A stretch of DNA of 64,000 bases from Polycladomyces zharkentensis. Lineage in GTDB: Bacteria > Bacillota > Bacilli > Thermoactinomycetales > JIR-001. The number at the start of each line of letters is the position of its first letter. The first letter of the stretch is position 1. Shown piece by piece: positions 25,413 through 33,841 of the stretch. The stretch is from the NCBI RefSeq assembly GCF_016938855.1, contig NZ_JAFHAP010000004.1, forward strand, positions 186,001 through 250,000, given 5' to 3'. Position numbers and translations under genes: made by a program. The notes beneath the pieces are model-generated. The model did not search any database and had not been told where the DNA came from. It worked only from the letters and a program-made list of their open reading frames with translations.

Positions 25413-26258
25413 TTAGCCCTTGCTGGCGCCTGCCGTCAGCCCGGCAATAAAAAACCGTTGCAAAGCCAGAAACAGAACCGCAATCGGTACGGCAATCAAC
25501 ACCGAACCCGCCGCGAACAGCGTGAAATTTTTGCCGAACTGATCATAAATGAATCCGAACAGCCCCACCGCCAGCGTTTTCTTTTCCGGGCTGGTCAGAA
25601 CGATCTGCGGTAACAAAAAGTCCGTCATCGGCCCGGTGAAGTTAAACAGTGCCACCAGTGCAATCACTGGTCGAGCCAACGGCAACATGATACGGAAAAA
25701 GATCGTGTTGTGCCCTGCGCCGTCGATCTTGGCCGCTTCATCCAAACTGCGCGGGATCGTGTCAAAATACCCCTTGACCAGCCAGGTGTTGAACGGAATC
25801 TGCGCACCGGCGTAAACCAACAGCAGTCCCCAGTAGCTGTCCAACAGGTTTAACATGTTGAGCAGTACGTAGATGGCCACCATCGTCATCATCGACGGAA
25901 ACATCTGCAAGACCAGGAAAAAGGCCAAACCGTGCTTCCGCCCCACAAACCGATACCGGGAAAATGCATAGGCCGTTCCCATTGTCAGAATCACCGAGGC
26001 GATCGCATTCAACGCGGCGATGATGAGCGTATTTTTGTACCAGGTGAGATATTGGCTGTCCGGACTGGTGAACAACCACACATAATGATCGAATGTCGCA
26101 TGTTTGGGGATCAGGGTGCTGGAAAACAGGCTTGTGCCCGGGTTGAGCGACGAGCCGATCACCCACAAAATCGGATAGACGCTGATCACCATCATGATCA
26201 GCAGCACTGCGTACGTCATCCACAATCCGACTGCACGTTTCAAACGTTGGGCGTTCAT
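25413..26258 (-). CDS. mdxG: Maltodextrin ABC transporter permease, MdxG/MalG-like
   Basis: A 281-residue permease with six membrane helices and the EAA loop SLDEAAKIDGAGHNTIFFRIMLPLARP that docks the ATPase. The C-terminus ends AGLTAGASKG as in MalG, where the tail contacts MalK. It overlaps the upstream mdxF by four bases (ATGA). The start MNAQRLK was set by that overlap and an AAGGAAGAGG site. Confidence 0.93.
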   Translation of the reverse strand: MNAQRLKRAVGLWMTYAVLLIMMVISVYPILWVIGSSLNPGTSLFSSTLIPKHATFDHYVWLFTSPDSQYLTWYKNTLIIAALNAIASVILTMGTAYAFSRYRFVGRKHGLAFFLVLQMFPSMMTMVAIYVLLNMLNLLDSYWGLLLVYAGAQIPFNTWLVKGYFDTIPRSLDEAAKIDGAGHNTIFFRIMLPLARPVIALVALFNFTGPMTDFLLPQIVLTSPEKKTLAVGLFGFIYDQFGKNFTLFAAGSVLIAVPIAVLFLALQRFFIAGLTAGASKG

Positions 26259-27565
26259 TGTATCAAATCCTCTTCCTTGAAAGATCTCGTTTGACGGAAT
26301 TGATACACCGCGAAACATACCACCACCAAGCCGATGATGACGGAGATGGTCGCGGCATAGTTGAACTTGGACGTATCAAACATCAGCTTGTATACCCACG
26401 AGATCAGGATGTCTGTCCCGCCTGCCGTCTGCCCCGGCACCGCCGGTCCTCCCTTATTGAACAGATAAATGACATTGAAGTTGTTGAAGTTGCCCGCATA
26501 CTGCACGATCAACAGCGGAGCGGTGGCATAGAGCACCAGCGGCAACGTGATATGGCGAAACTTCTGCCACGGCGTGGCTCCGTCCACATCCGCCGCCTCG
26601 TACAAATCGGAAGAAATCGTTTGCAGCACACCGGTGCACAGGGCCAGATTGAACGGAAAGCCCAACCAAAACTGGATAAGCAGGATCGCCACCTTGCACC
26701 AGAACGGGTCGGTCATCCACGGGATGTGGTCCAGACCGATACTTTCAAGCATTCCGTTGATCGGGCCGAAGCTGTCGTTGAACATCATCGAAAACACCAG
26801 CACCGACACGAATGGCGGAACCGCCCAAGGCAAAATCAGCACAGTGCGGATCAACCGTTTGAACTTCACCTGCTTCTGATTGAGCAGTACGGCCAATAAC
26901 AAGCCCAGTGCAAATTGCACCGTGGTGGAAATCAGCGTCCAGACCACCGTCCACTGAAAAACGGAGATCAACGAGTTTTTCCACAAATCCAGACGAAACA
27001 GATTGATGAAGTTGTCCCAGCCGACCCAATCCACCAGCTTGGCGGGCGGGGAGTGGTACAGGTCGTAATTGGTAAACGCCAGTGCTACCATGAACAACAG
27101 TGGAAACAGCACCACAAACACCAACAGCAAAAATCCCGGTGCGATGATAAGATACGGGTATCCCTTGTCGGTCACCGTTCGCCAAGTCTGCCACAAACCC
27201 GGCGGACGATCCCCGCGCTCCCTCATCTTGGCGACGCGAACCGCATCTTGTATATTCAACACATAAAAGAACAGACCGAACGCAATCACGATCAGCGCCA
27301 CGATCCCTTTGGCCAGCAATTGGACCGAATCATCCCGGAAGGGCACCGTGCCCAATGTGACGATCCCCCACAGTCCCATATTGAAGAGATCGGCGAATAT
27401 ACCGATATAGGAGAACTCCAGCAACAACAGGAAAATCCCTTTGTACCATTGGCGGTTGTACAATTGTCCCAGACCCATCGACAATGCGGACAAAAGCCCC
27501 GCCGTATGGCGCATCCTCCATGTTCGTCCTTTCATGACGTTTTTCCATTCTGCTTGTGCTTCCAA
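26255..27565 (-). CDS. mdxF: Maltodextrin ABC transporter permease, MdxF/MalF-like
   Basis: A 436-residue permease. The first two helices form a GQLYNRQWYKGIFLLL-type hairpin, as in B. subtilis MdxF, and the core permease carries the EAA loop EAADVDGATPWQKFRHITLP. Its start is TTG, well placed behind GGGAGGATATGCACC. Together with MdxG and MdxE it should import linear maltodextrins. An ATPase gene is absent; in Bacillus a shared MsmX-type ATPase encoded elsewhere energises several sugar importers. Confidence 0.93.
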   Translation of the reverse strand: MEAQAEWKNVMKGRTWRMRHTAGLLSALSMGLGQLYNRQWYKGIFLLLLEFSYIGIFADLFNMGLWGIVTLGTVPFRDDSVQLLAKGIVALIVIAFGLFFYVLNIQDAVRVAKMRERGDRPPGLWQTWRTVTDKGYPYLIIAPGFLLLVFVVLFPLLFMVALAFTNYDLYHSPPAKLVDWVGWDNFINLFRLDLWKNSLISVFQWTVVWTLISTTVQFALGLLLAVLLNQKQVKFKRLIRTVLILPWAVPPFVSVLVFSMMFNDSFGPINGMLESIGLDHIPWMTDPFWCKVAILLIQFWLGFPFNLALCTGVLQTISSDLYEAADVDGATPWQKFRHITLPLVLYATAPLLIVQYAGNFNNFNVIYLFNKGGPAVPGQTAGGTDILISWVYKLMFDTSKFNYAATISVIIGLVVVCFAVYQFRQTRSFKEEDLIQ

Positions 27566-27657
27566 GGTGCATATCCTCCCTGTGATGACAGATCAAAAGA
27601 TATATTGGCTTGCAATAGGCCGCCCTCTCGTTGATTCGGTGACGTTTTGAGGAGGAT

Positions 27658-27698
27658 GAGCGGTCTCCCCGTTGCTCCCGGTTGACAGGGAAACCGCT
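27658..27698 (-). terminator. Intercistronic hairpin between mdxE and mdxF
   Basis: An imperfect stem GCGGTTTCCCTG/...CGGGGAGACCGCTC without a T-run, in the 151-base gap after the binding-protein gene. Such hairpins typically stabilise the mdxE mRNA or reduce downstream expression. Confidence 0.5.
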
Positions 27699-27716
27699 TC
27701 CTTTTCGCCGCTCCGC

Positions 27717-28970
27717 TTACTGCTTTTGTGCCGCGATCTTCTGTTTGATGATGTTGACCGCGTCATTCAGCGCGGGACCCGGTTGTTGTTTGCCTTGGGA
27801 AACAAAGGTGACGGCGTTACCCATCGGCTCCCAAACTTGCGCCATTTCCGGAACGCTCGGCATCGGCATGCCCCGGGATGCTTGGTCAGCGAACGCACGC
27901 ACGATGGGATCATCCTGAATCAGCGGATCCGCCAACAAATCGTTGCGCGGCGGGATTTGTTTGGTATCTTGGAAGCGGGATTTCAATGCATCATGACTTG
28001 TCAGGAATCGGGCCAGATCCGTCGCCCAAGCAGCATGTTTGCTGTAGCTGGAAACATACCATCCCTTGACACCGATGAATGTGCGCGGATCTTTGCCGTT
28101 CAGCTTGGGAAGCGGTGCCACACCGATATCGATGCCGGCCTGCTGGTAATCCTTCACCGCCCAAGGCCCGTTGATAACGGCAGCCACCTTGCCTTCTTTG
28201 AACAATCCGTTGACCACATCCGCCTTAATCCCCTGCGGAAGCAGTTTTTCACGATACCAATCGCCGATCATCCGCACCGCTTTTTGCGACCCGGCATTGT
28301 TCAGACCGATATCATTCGTGTCGAACATACCATCCTTCACCTTGAACACATATCCGCCAGCATTGTCAAAAAGGAAAAAGTCGTAGTAAAAATTGTTTGC
28401 TTCAAAGAGCAAGCCGTACTTTTTCTGCTCCGGCTTGGTGAAGTCTTTGGCAAATCGGATCAATTCCTCAAATGTGGCAGGCGGTTTGGGCATCAGCTTT
28501 TTGTTGTAAATCAACGCGACGCTCTCCGTCGCCTTCGGCAATCCGTACAGTTTGCCCTCATAGGTCATCGCCTGAATCGCCGGAGCGCTGTACTGATCCT
28601 TGACACTTTCATCCACCTGCAACGGGCGAATCAGGCCTTTCAACACCGTATCCCCGATATTGTCGTGCGGGAAGGTGATCAGGTCCGGACCTTTCCCGGC
28701 CGGCCCGTCCAAGGTCAGTTTTTTCGGTTGATCCAACATCTTGATCGTGACGATTTTGACGTGAATTCCCGTTTTTTGTTCATACTGCTTGGCCAATTTT
28801 TTTGTATTGGCCAACTCGATCGGGTCTTCATTTTCCCAAATGACCAACTGCTTGGGCTTTTCCTTACTCTCCCCACCCACTCCCGCAGCATTGTCCTGCG
28901 GGCCGCAGGCGGTAAGGCCCAACAGACATGCCATCAACATCGACAGCCACCTTCTTCGTTTCAACACCAT
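27717..28970 (-). CDS. mdxE: Maltodextrin-binding lipoprotein, MdxE/MalE-like
   Basis: A 417-residue extracellular solute-binding protein of family 1. The signal peptide ends in the lipobox LTAC with Cys22. Mature-chain features include LVIWENEDPIELANTKKLAKQYEQKTGI, an FPHDNIGD segment and VAAVINGPWAVKDYQQAGIDIGVAPLP, close to maltodextrin-binding proteins of Bacillus. AAGGGAG lies 3 to 9 bases upstream of four possible start codons (ATG, ATG, GTG, TTG); the second ATG was used. A LacI-type operator stands just before it. Confidence 0.93.
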   Translation of the reverse strand: MVLKRRRWLSMLMACLLGLTACGPQDNAAGVGGESKEKPKQLVIWENEDPIELANTKKLAKQYEQKTGIHVKIVTIKMLDQPKKLTLDGPAGKGPDLITFPHDNIGDTVLKGLIRPLQVDESVKDQYSAPAIQAMTYEGKLYGLPKATESVALIYNKKLMPKPPATFEELIRFAKDFTKPEQKKYGLLFEANNFYYDFFLFDNAGGYVFKVKDGMFDTNDIGLNNAGSQKAVRMIGDWYREKLLPQGIKADVVNGLFKEGKVAAVINGPWAVKDYQQAGIDIGVAPLPKLNGKDPRTFIGVKGWYVSSYSKHAAWATDLARFLTSHDALKSRFQDTKQIPPRNDLLADPLIQDDPIVRAFADQASRGMPMPSVPEMAQVWEPMGNAVTFVSQGKQQPGPALNDAVNIIKQKIAAQKQ

Positions 28971-28984
28971 CATCTCCCTTCTGT

Positions 28985-29004
28985 TTGTGCAATCGTTTGC
29001 ACAA
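28985..29004 (-). promoter_or_regulatory. LacI-type operator before mdxE
   Basis: A near-perfect 20-base palindrome with central CG: TTGTGCAATC on one side, GTTTGCACAA on the other (9 of 10 positions symmetric). It sits about 15 bases upstream of the mdxE start region, where bound repressor would block transcription. The neighbouring LacI-type protein is the obvious candidate; CcpA could also bind such a site. Confidence 0.75.
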
Positions 29005-29226
29005 TCTTGCAAAAAAAGAGTGAAAAATCCCTGTGTATAATGAGGTTATTCCAAAGAAAACGTTTGCAATAAAATCATTCTTCTACAAATGGTTTTATTC
29101 CTTCCGCCGTTGCATCAATTTTTTGATTACTTTTCATGAATTGATCGAAAAAATCGATCAGCATGATCACCATGAAAAACGCCCCGATTCCCTGTTTACG
29201 GGAAACGGGGCACTTCACTCATGCAC

Positions 29227-29586
29227 TCACTTTAACCATTTACAACCCCACTTTTTCATTTCCCAGAAAATAGGCTTCAGGTCCATTCCTTTTTCCGTCA
29301 GGGCATATTCCACTTTGGGCGGTATCTCCGGATATACCGTACGAGTGACAATCCCGTGCCGTTCCAGTTCCTTCAAACGGACGGACAACGTTTTGGGACT
29401 GGCTCCCTTGAGCGATTGCAGCAGTTCTCCAAATCGCTTGGGTCCCTCAATCAAATCGCGCAAAATGAGAAATGACCACTTGGCTCCGATCACATCCAAC
29501 ACTTCTTCCACCGAACACTGCATCCACTCCACATCTCTATCCGTACACACCTCTTGTTTGTCCGCTGTTGGCTTCGTTTTTTCCAT
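29227..29586 (-). CDS. HxlR family regulator
   Basis: A 119-residue winged-helix regulator: EVLDVIGAKWSFLILRDLIEGPKRFGEL, SPKTLSVRLKELERHGIVTR and the wing VEYALTEKG. Cys24, just before the first helix (MQCSVEEVL), lies within one residue of the position of the redox-sensing Cys of YodB and CatR, so thiol-based sensing of quinones or electrophiles is plausible. A second Cys14 is in the longer N-terminus. It is divergent from the DJ-1 and nitroreductase genes and probably represses them. Confidence 0.88.
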   Translation of the reverse strand: MEKTKPTADKQEVCTDRDVEWMQCSVEEVLDVIGAKWSFLILRDLIEGPKRFGELLQSLKGASPKTLSVRLKELERHGIVTRTVYPEIPPKVEYALTEKGMDLKPIFWEMKKWGCKWLK

Positions 29587-29730
29587 CCCAATCCCTCCTA
29601 TTACTTTCCTATTGGAAATTATATATCCTAATCGAAATTATGTGTAGAAAAAATCACTACTTTAAATAAGTCTGTAATAGGTATATCATGTAAGTGTCTA
29701 ACAGAAAGAAAGCGCGTGGAGGGAAAACAC
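29587..29730. promoter_or_regulatory. Divergent promoter region of hxlR-type and DJ-1 genes
   Basis: A strongly AT-rich 144-base region. GAAATTAT occurs as a direct repeat at 29615-29622 and 29634-29641, and ATCACTACTTTAAATAAG lies closer to the DJ-1 gene. These are candidate regulator sites; no exact operator can be assigned. Confidence 0.45.
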
Positions 29731-30243
29731 ATGGCAAACATCGCAGTCGTTTTGGGCAACATGTACCATGACAAGGAATTTGAGGTTCCGGCGGAAGCGT
29801 TCAAACAAGCTGGCCACAAAGTGACCTTGGTCGGAGCGGAAGCGGGGAGCACCGTGGAAGGATTGTACGGTGGCAAACAGAAAATTGAGCTTTCCGTGGA
29901 CGATGCAAAAGCGGAAGAATTTGACGCATTGTTTATCCCAGGTGGATTCTCCCCCGATATCCTGCGGGCGGATCAGCGTTTCGTGGCATTTGCGCGGAAA
30001 TTCGCCTACTTGGAAAAGCCGATTTTCGCCATCTGCCACGGCCCGCAGCTGCTGATCAACGCTGAGGTTCTGCGCGGACGCCGGGTGACCGGTTACACCT
30101 CAATCCAAATCGATTTGAAAAATGCCGGTGCGCAAGTATTTGACGAAGAAGTGGTTGTGGACGGAGGATTGGTCACCAGCCGGACGCCGGATGACCTGGA
30201 CGCTTTCACCCGCGCTTCGCTTGATGTTTTGGCAAGCCGATAA
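29731..30243 (+). CDS. DJ-1/PfpI family protein
   Basis: A 170-residue DJ-1 superfamily protein. The nucleophile elbow is AICHGPQLL with Cys102 followed by His103, and FEVPAEAFKQAGHKVTL supplies the Glu near residue 18. The closest group is YraA/YfkM/PfpI, linked to protection from aldehyde and electrophile damage. The ATG 29731 follows GGAGGG; an in-frame GTG five codons upstream coincides with that site and is unlikely. The gene is followed by the nitroreductase gene after 23 bases. Confidence 0.9.
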   Translation: MANIAVVLGNMYHDKEFEVPAEAFKQAGHKVTLVGAEAGSTVEGLYGGKQKIELSVDDAKAEEFDALFIPGGFSPDILRADQRFVAFARKFAYLEKPIFAICHGPQLLINAEVLRGRRVTGYTSIQIDLKNAGAQVFDEEVVVDGGLVTSRTPDDLDAFTRASLDVLASR

Positions 30244-30266
30244 CATGCAGGAAGGTTGTCTGAAAG

Positions 30267-31004
30267 ATGAACGACGTGATTCGCACGCTCACCCAACACC
30301 GTTCGATTCGCAGCTACACCTCCCAGGAAGTGACCGATGAACAGCTGGATCACATTTTCCGTGCCATTCAAGCGGCTCCCAACTGGGTCAACGGTCAACA
30401 GGTTACGGTGATCGTGGTCAAGGACAAGGAGCGGAAACGGAAACTCTCCCAGCTCGTCGGCAACCAGGTCTGGGTGGACCAAGCTCCCGTATTTCTCGTA
30501 CTCTGCCTGGATTTCTACCGGGCCAAACTGGCTGCGGAGATCAACGGCGAGCCACTCGCCATCACCAACAGCATCGAATCGATTTTGATCGGTGCAACCG
30601 ATGTGGGAATCGCCCTGGCCAATGCCGCCGCGGCGGCTGAATCGATGGGATTGGGGATTGTCCCCATCGGCGGGATTCGGAGAAATCCGGATGAAGTGAT
30701 CAAACTGTTGGAACTGCCCGAGTACGTGTTCCCCGTCTCCGGTCTGGTAATCGGTCATCCTGCCGATCCCTCGGCGCAAAAACCCCGACTCCCGCGGGAA
30801 GCGGTCATTCATCAGGAAACCTACAACCGGGATCAGCTGGATCTGATCCGGCAGTACGACGAAACGATGGCCGAATACATGCGTCAGCGCACAGGCGGGG
30901 AAAGTGACCGCAACTGGTCGCAAACCGTCTCCTCCTTTTACCACAAAATCTACTATTCCAAGACTCGTCCGGCTTTGGACCAGCAGGGATTCAAATATAA
31001 TTGA
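30267..31004 (+). CDS. NADPH-dependent FMN nitroreductase, NfrA/NfsA-like
   Basis: A 245-residue nitroreductase. FMN contacts are visible in HRSIRSY at the N-terminus and AAPNWVNGQQ; GIVPIGGIRRNPDEV and QKPRLPREAVIHQETY are typical of the NfsA/NfrA branch. These enzymes reduce quinones, nitro compounds or flavins with NADPH. Placement after the DJ-1 gene and next to an HxlR regulator fits an inducible defence against reactive electrophiles. Confidence 0.9.
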   Translation: MNDVIRTLTQHRSIRSYTSQEVTDEQLDHIFRAIQAAPNWVNGQQVTVIVVKDKERKRKLSQLVGNQVWVDQAPVFLVLCLDFYRAKLAAEINGEPLAITNSIESILIGATDVGIALANAAAAAESMGLGIVPIGGIRRNPDEVIKLLELPEYVFPVSGLVIGHPADPSAQKPRLPREAVIHQETYNRDQLDLIRQYDETMAEYMRQRTGGESDRNWSQTVSSFYHKIYYSKTRPALDQQGFKYN

Positions 31005-31049
31005 TCATCTTTGCAACCTTTGCACCAGTTGCGCCGTCTGTTATGATGT

Positions 31050-31089
31050 CAGGGCATTTCCCGCCGTCTCCTATGGGAAAGATGCCCTG
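31050..31089 (+). terminator. Terminator after the nitroreductase gene
   Basis: CAGGGCATTTCCC/GGGAAAGATGCCCTG stem-loop, 46 bases past the stop, without a clear T-run. Confidence 0.5.
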
Positions 31090-31134
31090 CCGCATCGGTA
31101 TATCTGCACCTCCTTCACCTCTGTACCTGGAACG

Positions 31135-31163
31135 TCAACCGGCCCGATGATCGGGCCGGTTGA
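31135..31163 (+). terminator. Second hairpin before the EamA gene
   Basis: A strong palindrome, TCAACCGGCCCGA/TCGGGCCGGTTGA. No T-run follows. Confidence 0.5.
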
Positions 31164-31289
31164 TCGTTATTGCGCGGAAACCGACTTTTTGTGATATATT
31201 GATTGAATAGGGCGTGTTTAATGAAACGGGGTTCCTCCGATGGGGGAATCCCGTTTTCCGGCAATTTTGCAGACAGGGAGAGAAAACGG

Positions 31290-32192
31290 ATGCGGATGAA
31301 CCGTTCGATCGCCAGTTTATTCGTACTGACGGCTGCCGCCAGCTACGGTTTGCTGTCGCCGCTTGTCAAAATGGCCTATGCCGACGGTTTGCAACCCGCT
31401 GATTTGACCGCCGCTCAGGCGATGGCGGGTGCTTTGGGCATTTGGCTCGTCTGTCTGGCGGCCACCCGACAAGTGCCGAAACTCCCCGCACGCACAGTGC
31501 TGGCTTTATGCGGTTGTGGGGCGTTGGGCGGTCTGACCGGGGTTTTCTATTTCATTTCATTAAAGGACTTACCCGCTTCGTTTGCTATTTTGCTGTTGTT
31601 TCAATTTACGTGGATGGGCATGGTGATCGAATGGCGCATCACCCGTCGCACTCCTCCCCGCAACCAGCGATGGGCATTGGTGCTCATCCTGGCGGGAACG
31701 GTGCTGGCCGCCGGATGGACGGATACACCCTCGTCCACGATATCCTTATTCGGCGTCACCACGGCCCTGCTCTCGGCCGTCTGCTACGCCGGCTTCATCC
31801 ATCTGAGCGGCCATATCGCCGTCGACGTTTCCCCCTGGTGGCGCAGTGCGTGGATTTCCACGGGTTCCGTTGCAGTCACGCTGATCGTGTTCCCGCCGCG
31901 TTTCCTGTTGGAGGGAGTGTGGGACAGCGGTCTGGGGGAGTGGGCCGGATGGATTGCCTTGTTTGGAACGATCCTGCCGTCGGTCCTGTTCACCACCGGT
32001 GTTCCCCTGGTCGGCACGGGACTGGCCTCAGCACTTGGCTCGATGGAACTGCCCGTCGCCGTCAGCTTGTCCGCTTGGTGGCTGGCCGAGCCTGTCACAC
32101 CCGCGCAGTGGATGGGTGTTTTGCTGATCCTGGCCGGTATTTTGGTGGCCGAAGGAAAACTGAATCTCCACAAAGAAAAAAGCTGGCCGTGA
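31290..32192 (+). CDS. EamA (DMT) family transporter
   Basis: A 300-residue protein with about ten membrane helices arranged as two EamA repeats (ASYGLLSPLVKMAYADGLQPADLTAAQ at the start, and LGSMELPVAVSLSAWWLAEPVTPAQWMGVLLILAGI at the end). This family exports metabolites or amino acids; the substrate cannot be predicted. The start MRMNRSI follows AGGGAGAG; the longer upstream frame is unlike the family. Confidence 0.87.
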   Translation: MRMNRSIASLFVLTAAASYGLLSPLVKMAYADGLQPADLTAAQAMAGALGIWLVCLAATRQVPKLPARTVLALCGCGALGGLTGVFYFISLKDLPASFAILLLFQFTWMGMVIEWRITRRTPPRNQRWALVLILAGTVLAAGWTDTPSSTISLFGVTTALLSAVCYAGFIHLSGHIAVDVSPWWRSAWISTGSVAVTLIVFPPRFLLEGVWDSGLGEWAGWIALFGTILPSVLFTTGVPLVGTGLASALGSMELPVAVSLSAWWLAEPVTPAQWMGVLLILAGILVAEGKLNLHKEKSWP

Positions 32193-32203
32193 ACCTGGCC
32201 AGC
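32175..32203 (-). terminator. Terminator facing leftward
   Basis: GCTGGCC/GGCCAGC stem with TTTTTTCTTTG on the minus strand. It ends transcription of the remnant at 32215-32370 or of the TetR operon; it overlaps the 3' end of the EamA gene. Confidence 0.7.
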
Positions 32204-32214
32204 ATTTGAAAATA

Positions 32215-32370
32215 TTGCCTACTCGCCTGTGGAGAACGCGGTGATCATCCGGAACCGGTCTTGTGTCCGGAAGTACGGGGCTCCCGGAATGGGATTCCCG
32301 TTGCATCTTGGGTGACGAAATCGAATGTGGCATCCGTCGTGACGTTGCTGATCTGGATCTCAAACGCTGG
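32215..32370 (-). pseudogene. C-terminal remnant of an unidentified protein, frameshifted
   Basis: Minus-strand translation gives FEIQISNVTTDATFDFVTQD then, after a shift of frame near 32265, YFRTQDRFRMITAFSTGE and a stop. The alternation looks like protein, not noise, and the stop is followed by a terminator. No start codon or N-terminus is present. The family was not recognised; a beta-rich exported protein is one possibility. Confidence 0.35.
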
Positions 32371-32406
32371 TTCATTTAGGAAGTTTGGCGAGCTTGCTGA
32401 AACATC

Positions 32407-33105
32407 TCACTCTCCCCGTCGCGGCTCATTGGGTCCACCGATGCCGTTCAAGAGCACATCGGCCATCCAGGCGATCTCCTTTTCTTCCAATTCCCGTGCC
32501 AACACATCGGGAAAGATGTTGCGCGCCAGGATGTAGCCGACTCCGATGGACAGCAGACTGCGGATCACCACATGGGTGGGCAAATCGTTACGTACCCGCC
32601 CTTCCGCTTTCCACTTCTCCACTTTTTCCGACATCACCTGGTAGAATGTCCGGGCGACATGCTCCTGCAACGCCTCGCGCAATTCGGGGTGAAACAGGCT
32701 TTCCACGACGATGATCTTCACTTTTTTCCAATTGCGTTCCACCAGATGAACACGGTCTTTGTACACTTCCTGCAACAATTGATACAGTGGTGCATCTTTC
32801 TCCAGGATTTTCAGCACCGAGCGCAGGATGTACGGTGTCGCCAGCTTGGAGATGACGGGAATCACCAACCGGAGCAACAGCCCTTTTTTCGAACGGTAAT
32901 GTTTGAAGATGGTCGCCTCGGCGACATTAGCCCGCTTGGCAATCTCCTGTGTGGAGGCGCCGCTGAACCCCTTTTCGGAAAACGTGTGAATCGCCGCTTC
33001 CAAGATCCGCTTCTGTTTTTCCGTCTCTTTGTCCTGTTTTCCCAAGTTCAACTCGTATTCCACAGCGATCTGCTCTATCCACTCATCCCACGTCTTGTCC
33101 GTCAT
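32407..33105 (-). CDS. TetR family regulator of the ABC export operon
   Basis: A 232-residue TetR repressor with an unusual 30-residue charged N-terminal extension before the DNA-binding domain (KRILEAAIHTFSEKGFSGASTQEIAKRANVAEATIFKHYRSK). The C-terminal effector domain is helical. It is the last gene of the operon, overlapping the upstream ATPase gene by 23 bases, and starts behind GGGGAGG. A perfect palindrome in front of the operon is the likely operator, so it should repress its own synthesis until a ligand binds. Confidence 0.9.
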   Translation of the reverse strand: MTDKTWDEWIEQIAVEYELNLGKQDKETEKQKRILEAAIHTFSEKGFSGASTQEIAKRANVAEATIFKHYRSKKGLLLRLVIPVISKLATPYILRSVLKILEKDAPLYQLLQEVYKDRVHLVERNWKKVKIIVVESLFHPELREALQEHVARTFYQVMSEKVEKWKAEGRVRNDLPTHVVIRSLLSIGVGYILARNIFPDVLARELEEKEIAWMADVLLNGIGGPNEPRRGE

Positions 33106-33841
33106 GATCCTCCCCTTCTTCCATCGCGTAAACGAACATTTCCTCCAGAGTGGCCTTCCGGTTTCCCACACGGGGGGCAAAGCGCCTGCGCAATTCGGCC
33201 AGCGAACCTTCCGCCACGATGCGTCCGCGGTTCATCCACGCCATCCGGTCGCAACGCTCGGCTTCATCCATATAGTGTGTCGTGACCACAATGGTTGTTC
33301 CCCGGTCGGCCATCTGGTACAGCATCTCCCAAAACGCGCGCCGCGTCAAGGGGTCAACCCCGCTGGTCGGTTCGTCCAGAAACAACAGCGGCGGTTCGTG
33401 AACGATGGCGGAAGCGAATGCGACACGTTGACGCACGCCACCCGAAAGCTCGGAAACGCGCGTTTTCCTCACCCCTGTGAGCTCAAACTCCCGGAGCAGC
33501 GATTCCACCCGTTCCGCCACGGGCTGACGGACGCCGTACACATGAGCATAAAACCGCAGATTTTCCTCCACGGTCAGATCGGGATACAATGAAAACTTCT
33601 GCGACATGTATCCGATGTTCTCCTTGATCGTCTGCTGATCGCGGATCATATCCCAACCGAGGATGGTACCCGTCCCCTCGGTCGGCTTCAAAATACCGCA
33701 CATCATGCGGATCAAGGTGGTCTTTCCCGCCCCGTTCGCACCCAGCAGGCCGAAAATCTCTCCGCGGGACACGTGCAGGGAGACTTGACGGACCGCCGCA
33801 AACGAACCGAACCGCTTGGTGACGCCTTGCAATTCGATCAT
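33083..33841 (-). CDS. ABC transporter ATPase 2 of the export operon
   Basis: A 252-residue ABC ATPase: Walker A GANGAGKT (34-41), signature LSGGVRQRVAFASAI, Walker B LLFLDEPTSGVDP and the H-loop TTHYMDEA. It matches the C-terminal half of YbhF-type double ATPases. The start overlaps the stop of ATPase 1 by four bases (ATGA) behind GGGGGAAGG. Confidence 0.92.
   Translation of the reverse strand: MIELQGVTKRFGSFAAVRQVSLHVSRGEIFGLLGANGAGKTTLIRMMCGILKPTEGTGTILGWDMIRDQQTIKENIGYMSQKFSLYPDLTVEENLRFYAHVYGVRQPVAERVESLLREFELTGVRKTRVSELSGGVRQRVAFASAIVHEPPLLFLDEPTSGVDPLTRRAFWEMLYQMADRGTTIVVTTHYMDEAERCDRMAWMNRGRIVAEGSLAELRRRFAPRVGNRKATLEEMFVYAMEEGEDHDGQDVG

Noticed and set aside
27672-29072. 466-residue plus-strand frame opposite mdxE
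   Set aside because: Antisense shadow rich in His, Arg and Gln; mdxE has lipobox and binding-protein motifs.
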